A stretch of 64,000 nt of DNA from CAZSHB01 sp964606885 (GTDB lineage: Bacteria > Babelota > Babeliae > Babelales > CAIQNR01), in the NCBI GenBank assembly GCA_964606885.1, contig CAZSHB010000004.1, positions 21,809 to 85,808 of the forward strand. Reading direction: 5' to 3'. This document shows positions 61,389 through 64,000 of the stretch, piece by piece. The position numbers and the translations under genes were made by a program. Under the pieces are notes generated by a model. That model was not told the origin of the DNA. It saw nothing but the letters and a program-made list of their open reading frames with translations, and made no database searches. Position 1 is the first letter of the stretch, and every line of letters starts with the position of its first letter.

Positions 61389-62774
61389 GTGCGTTGGTTT
61401 ACACATATTCATTTTATAGGCATCGGCGGTATTGGCATGAGCGGCCTTGCAAAAATCATGCGTCAACAAGGCTACACCGTATCTGGATGTGACACGCACC
61501 CTAATAGCAACACAGAAGAACTGAAAAACCTTGGATGCAGTATCAGTAATAGTCACAATGGACCAGCATGCATGAGCACTGATATTGATCTTCTAGTACA
61601 CACAACTGCCGTAAAACCAAATCACCCTGAACTGCAAGCTGCACGTGCACGCGGTATCACTATTATTCACCGCAGTTTATTATTAGCAGAACTCACACGC
61701 ACCAAACACAGCATCTGCGTAAGTGGCTCGCATGGTAAAACAACCACCACATCACTCATTACCCATATTATGCACAGCGCACAACGGGATATCACTTTTT
61801 TAATTGGTGGCAACTTAAACACCACCAACTCTAACGCCCATTATGGCACTGACGATTTTTTAGTAGCAGAAGCTGATGAAAGCGATCGCTCATTACTTAA
61901 TCTATTTCCTACCATTGCTGTTGTGACTAACAGCGATTATGAACATGTTGATACGTATAAAAATCTGCACGATGTTACAACCATGTTTGGTGATTTTATT
62001 CATAAGATTCCCTTTTATGGTGCAGCTATTTTGTGCATGGACAATGCACCATTACAAAGTTTATTACCACTGAGTCATGGCACTGCAATTACCTATGGTC
62101 AAGGCACCACGCACACCTGGGGTTACGACAATATAGAACTGCATGCAACTACAAGCACCTACGATTTGTATCATAATAGTGCATATATCGGTCGCGTACT
62201 GTTACCTATAGCCGGTATTCATAATGTAGCAAACAGCGTTGCTGCTCTTGCTGCAACCGTCAAAGCTGGACTATCCGCTGAACAAGCAATACTCGGCTTG
62301 AGTACCTTTACAGGAGTCGATCGCAGGTTTACCTACAAAGGCATGTTTAAACAGACCGCTATTTTTGATGATTATGGCCACCATCCAACAGAAATTTTCC
62401 ACACGCTTGCCGTAGCTCGTAAAGCAACCACAGGCAAACTTACGGTGCTTTTCCAGCCCCATCGTTACACCCGTACCCATGTTTTATGGAAAGATTTTAT
62501 CTCTGTCTTTATTCAAAGTGCCCTTGATGAGCTTATTATCACCGATATTCATGCAGCAAGCGAAGCTCCTATTGATGGCATTACAGGTGAACAACTGGCT
62601 CTTGCTATCAAGGCTACCAACCCGTCTTTTAACGTTACTTATGTGCCGTTTGATGAAAAATTTGAACATCTTAAACAGCATGTCTGCCAGCTTAACCAAG
62701 AGGGCCTTTTGCTCTTGCAAGGCGCTGGTAAGCTTAACTATTTCCCGGATGTGCTTTTGACAGACCAAGCTTAA
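61389..62774 (+). CDS. murC: UDP-N-acetylmuramate-L-alanine ligase
   Basis: 461 residues from a GTG start with AAAGG 8 nt upstream. N-terminal UDP-binding motif GIGGIGMSGLAKIM, P-loop GSHGKTT (113-119), EADESDRS, and the C-terminal YGHHPTEI. MurC adds L-alanine to UDP-MurNAc, the first peptide step of peptidoglycan. Its presence with the SpoIID-like protein indicates that this organism still makes a wall. It stands alone here, away from the usual mur/fts cluster. Confidence 0.95.
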   Translation: MRWFTHIHFIGIGGIGMSGLAKIMRQQGYTVSGCDTHPNSNTEELKNLGCSISNSHNGPACMSTDIDLLVHTTAVKPNHPELQAARARGITIIHRSLLLAELTRTKHSICVSGSHGKTTTTSLITHIMHSAQRDITFLIGGNLNTTNSNAHYGTDDFLVAEADESDRSLLNLFPTIAVVTNSDYEHVDTYKNLHDVTTMFGDFIHKIPFYGAAILCMDNAPLQSLLPLSHGTAITYGQGTTHTWGYDNIELHATTSTYDLYHNSAYIGRVLLPIAGIHNVANSVAALAATVKAGLSAEQAILGLSTFTGVDRRFTYKGMFKQTAIFDDYGHHPTEIFHTLAVARKATTGKLTVLFQPHRYTRTHVLWKDFISVFIQSALDELIITDIHAASEAPIDGITGEQLALAIKATNPSFNVTYVPFDEKFEHLKQHVCQLNQEGLLLLQGAGKLNYFPDVLLTDQA

Positions 62775-62807
62775 ATAGTTTCTTGCAGAAATCTTTTTAT
62801 AAAAATA

Positions 62808-62837
62808 TTGACTGTTATTAATTACAAATAGTAAAGT
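62808..62837 (+). promoter_or_regulatory. Promoter of the small secreted-protein pair
   Basis: TTGACT (62808-62813) and TAAAGT (62832-62837) are 18 nt apart, about 40 nt before the first gene. Confidence 0.45.
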
Positions 62838-62878
62838 TGTAATGAGTAGTATGTATATGTATATAAAAGGAGTTCTCT

Positions 62879-63235
62879 ATGAAGAAACGTTTATTGACCA
62901 CTGTTTTTACAGTTGTGTTAGGTTCTATCACTATGTCAGTACAAGCTGACGGTTTACAAGTTGTACGTGTAGATGATGATAATACCAAAGTTGGTGCAAA
63001 TTTTGATAATGGTGCTGGTCTAGATCTTTTTGGTCTTAACGTTGGTCTCTATGGTGATTCAAAAAAAGATTGTAATTGTAAAGCTATGCAAAAACAACTT
63101 CAAAAAGGCGGCAGTGATAAAAAAATGCAACAAGTAAGAAACAAAATGCAAAATTGCGGTTGTACACAACAATCTCAAGGCACACCACGCCAACAAAGAA
63201 AAGCTGCTCGTCGTCAAAGTAATTACGATAACTAA
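62879..63235 (+). CDS. Small secreted protein with CxC motifs, unknown
   Basis: 118 residues with AAAGGAG upstream. Signal peptide at 1-23 (ending VQAD). The mature part has a G/D/N-rich segment, then DCNCK and NCGCT about 30 residues apart, then a basic tail (RQQRKAARRQ). Two CxC pairs could bind metal or form disulfides. No family recognised. It shares promoter and probably function with the next gene. Confidence 0.72.
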   Translation: MKKRLLTTVFTVVLGSITMSVQADGLQVVRVDDDNTKVGANFDNGAGLDLFGLNVGLYGDSKKDCNCKAMQKQLQKGGSDKKMQQVRNKMQNCGCTQQSQGTPRQQRKAARRQSNYDN

Positions 63236-63268
63236 TATAAAAAATAATTAATCTAACTGGAGGTTAGT

Positions 63269-63553
63269 ATGAAAAAATTAATGTTAACAACATTATCAAT
63301 TGCAGCTCTAGCAGGTATTGCTATGGGTATCCATGCAAATGGTGGCGGTAACTTTGGTGCAGCATTTGGTGGTTCAATGGCAGGTAGTATGGTGGGTACA
63401 TCTATTGCTAACTCTGGCTCACGCAACAGAGGTGGTAGTGACTGTTATTGCGATTGTTCACGAGAAACACGTCGTCTAGAAAAACGCATTCAACAACTAG
63501 AAAAACAAAACGACAAACTTCAAGACCAACTGGACAAATGCCGTAATAGATAA
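63269..63553 (+). CDS. Small secreted glycine-zipper/coiled-coil protein, unknown
   Basis: 94 residues with GGAGG upstream. Signal peptide at 1-23, then a glycine-rich zipper (GGGNFGAAFGGSMAGSMVG), a cysteine motif CYCDC, and a C-terminal coiled coil (LEKRIQQLEKQNDKLQDQL). The zipper may insert in a membrane, while the coil allows oligomers. The CxC motif echoes the upstream gene. Function unknown. Confidence 0.72.
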   Translation: MKKLMLTTLSIAALAGIAMGIHANGGGNFGAAFGGSMAGSMVGTSIANSGSRNRGGSDCYCDCSRETRRLEKRIQQLEKQNDKLQDQLDKCRNR

Positions 63554-63585
63554 CATTCTCACACAGCGCGCATAGTTCAAATTAG

Positions 63586-63630
63586 AAAGCGGAAATCGGT
63601 TCCCCCCTAGACCATTCCGCTTTTTCTTTT
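63586..63630 (+). terminator. Terminator after the secreted-protein pair
   Basis: AAAGCGGAA (63586-63594) pairs with TTCCGCTTT (63615-63623), loop of 20 nt that itself contains GGT/ACC, followed by a T-rich run. Confidence 0.8.
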
Positions 63631-63714
63631 TATCTTTTTCACCCCTATACACCCCCCAAACTTCACACACCGTAACTCATGCGTTATGCTCGGCTCTTTA
63701 TAAAACCTAAAAAT

Positions 63715-63741
63715 CCAGCCGTCGCCAAGGCTATGGCGGAC
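63715..63741 (+). repeat. Short palindromic repeat unit, copy D
   Basis: It reads CCAGCCGTCGCCAAGG then CTATGGCGGAC on the plus strand. This is the reverse complement orientation of the unit at 7434-7459 and also resembles the left end of copy B (CAGCCGTCGC) joined to GCTATGGCGGGC. It lies 14 nt before a start codon. Confidence 0.7.
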
Positions 63742-63755
63742 AAGAGAGAGTAGCT

Positions 63756-64000
63756 ATGCATACCAATAATAATCTCAAAAAACAGGTTCACGACTACTGG
63801 AATATCGCCTCATGCGGAACCGAGTTTATTGCAAAACCAAAATTTACACGCGACTACTTTGCAGCCATAGAAGAGTTTCGGTACACCATAGAGCCAGAAA
63901 TTTTTGCTTTTGCACAATTCTCCCGCTACCACAAAAAACAGGTACTAGAAGTTGGCGTTGGCGCAGGAACCGATTTTATGCAATGGCTCAGATCTGGCGC
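63756..64000 (+). CDS. SAM-dependent methyltransferase, 5' part only
   Basis: 81 complete codons are visible; the gene runs off the window. Start ATG at 63756 with GAGAG upstream. After a helical N-terminus (VHDYWNIASCGTEF) comes class I motif I, VLEVGVGAGTDF, which binds S-adenosylmethionine. The N-terminal VHDYWN type occurs in small-molecule methyltransferases, but the substrate cannot be told. A dispersed repeat unit lies just upstream. Confidence 0.8.
   Translation, partial: MHTNNNLKKQVHDYWNIASCGTEFIAKPKFTRDYFAAIEEFRYTIEPEIFAFAQFSRYHKKQVLEVGVGAGTDFMQWLRSG

Noticed and set aside
1..64000. CRISPR array, prophage or insertion sequence
   Set aside because: No regularly spaced direct repeats, cas genes, transposase, integrase or phage structural genes were seen; the only dispersed repeats are the palindromic units described.

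Overview
The window reads as a piece of a small, host-associated bacterial genome. My best guess is the candidate phylum Dependentiae (TM6). This is inferred from the gene mix: a normal bacterial translation, secretion and envelope core, surrounded by many secreted orphan proteins, plus exported RING-finger/ankyrin proteins that resemble eukaryotic ubiquitin ligases. Nothing in the window (no rRNA) proves the placement. Non-coding DNA is AT-rich, most genes have a clear Shine-Dalgarno, and one 10-N scaffold gap (31889-31898) shows this is a draft assembly.

Layout. 1-2528 (+): three ankyrin-repeat genes, two with an N-terminal signal peptide and RING finger. 2576-7152 (-): tRNA-Leu, secD, tRNA-Met, pgsA and an ATP-dependent DNA ligase, with two copies of a 140-bp structured repeat placed exactly at the tRNA CCA ends. 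7326-10606 (-): a proline-rich secreted coiled-coil protein, a flavin split-barrel protein and a HemW-like radical SAM protein. 10750-13472 (+): five small exported orphans. 13469-16549 (-): a DUF58 pair, serS and HU. 16727-19639: tatD, a membrane protein and a sodium:solute symporter. 19771-22923 (+): two paralogous secreted coiled-coil proteins, the first with a degraded 3' end. 23018-29352 (-): a YdjM-like membrane protein, SpoIID-like protein, RNase HI, zinc-ribbon protein, tRNA (CAT), gap, nfo and a phosphohexomutase. 29404-32038 (+): sbcC, broken by the gap. 32099-32935 (-): a secreted orphan.

33231-52541 (-) is one long ribosomal superoperon in the order rpsL, rpsG, fusA, tuf, the S10 cluster, the spc cluster, secY, adk, map, infA, rpmJ, and the alpha cluster ending in rplQ. 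It makes the ribosome, two elongation factors, the SecY channel and RNA polymerase alpha. There is no rpmD (L30) between rpsE and rplO. The right part holds rseP (+), rplM without rpsI, pepP, recR and yidC (-), a MerR regulator (+), an array of five homologous two-repeat membrane proteins (59199-61292, +), murC, two small secreted CxC-containing proteins, and the start of a methyltransferase gene.

Most unusual: (i) the 140-bp repeat pair with base-pair covariation, fused to tRNA 3' ends, and shorter relatives of it, one inserted in frame inside a coding region; (ii) the five-gene array of internally duplicated small membrane proteins; (iii) the RING-ankyrin export candidates; (iv) a paralogous gene pair in which the first copy keeps a 48-bp vestige of its lost C-terminal coding end.
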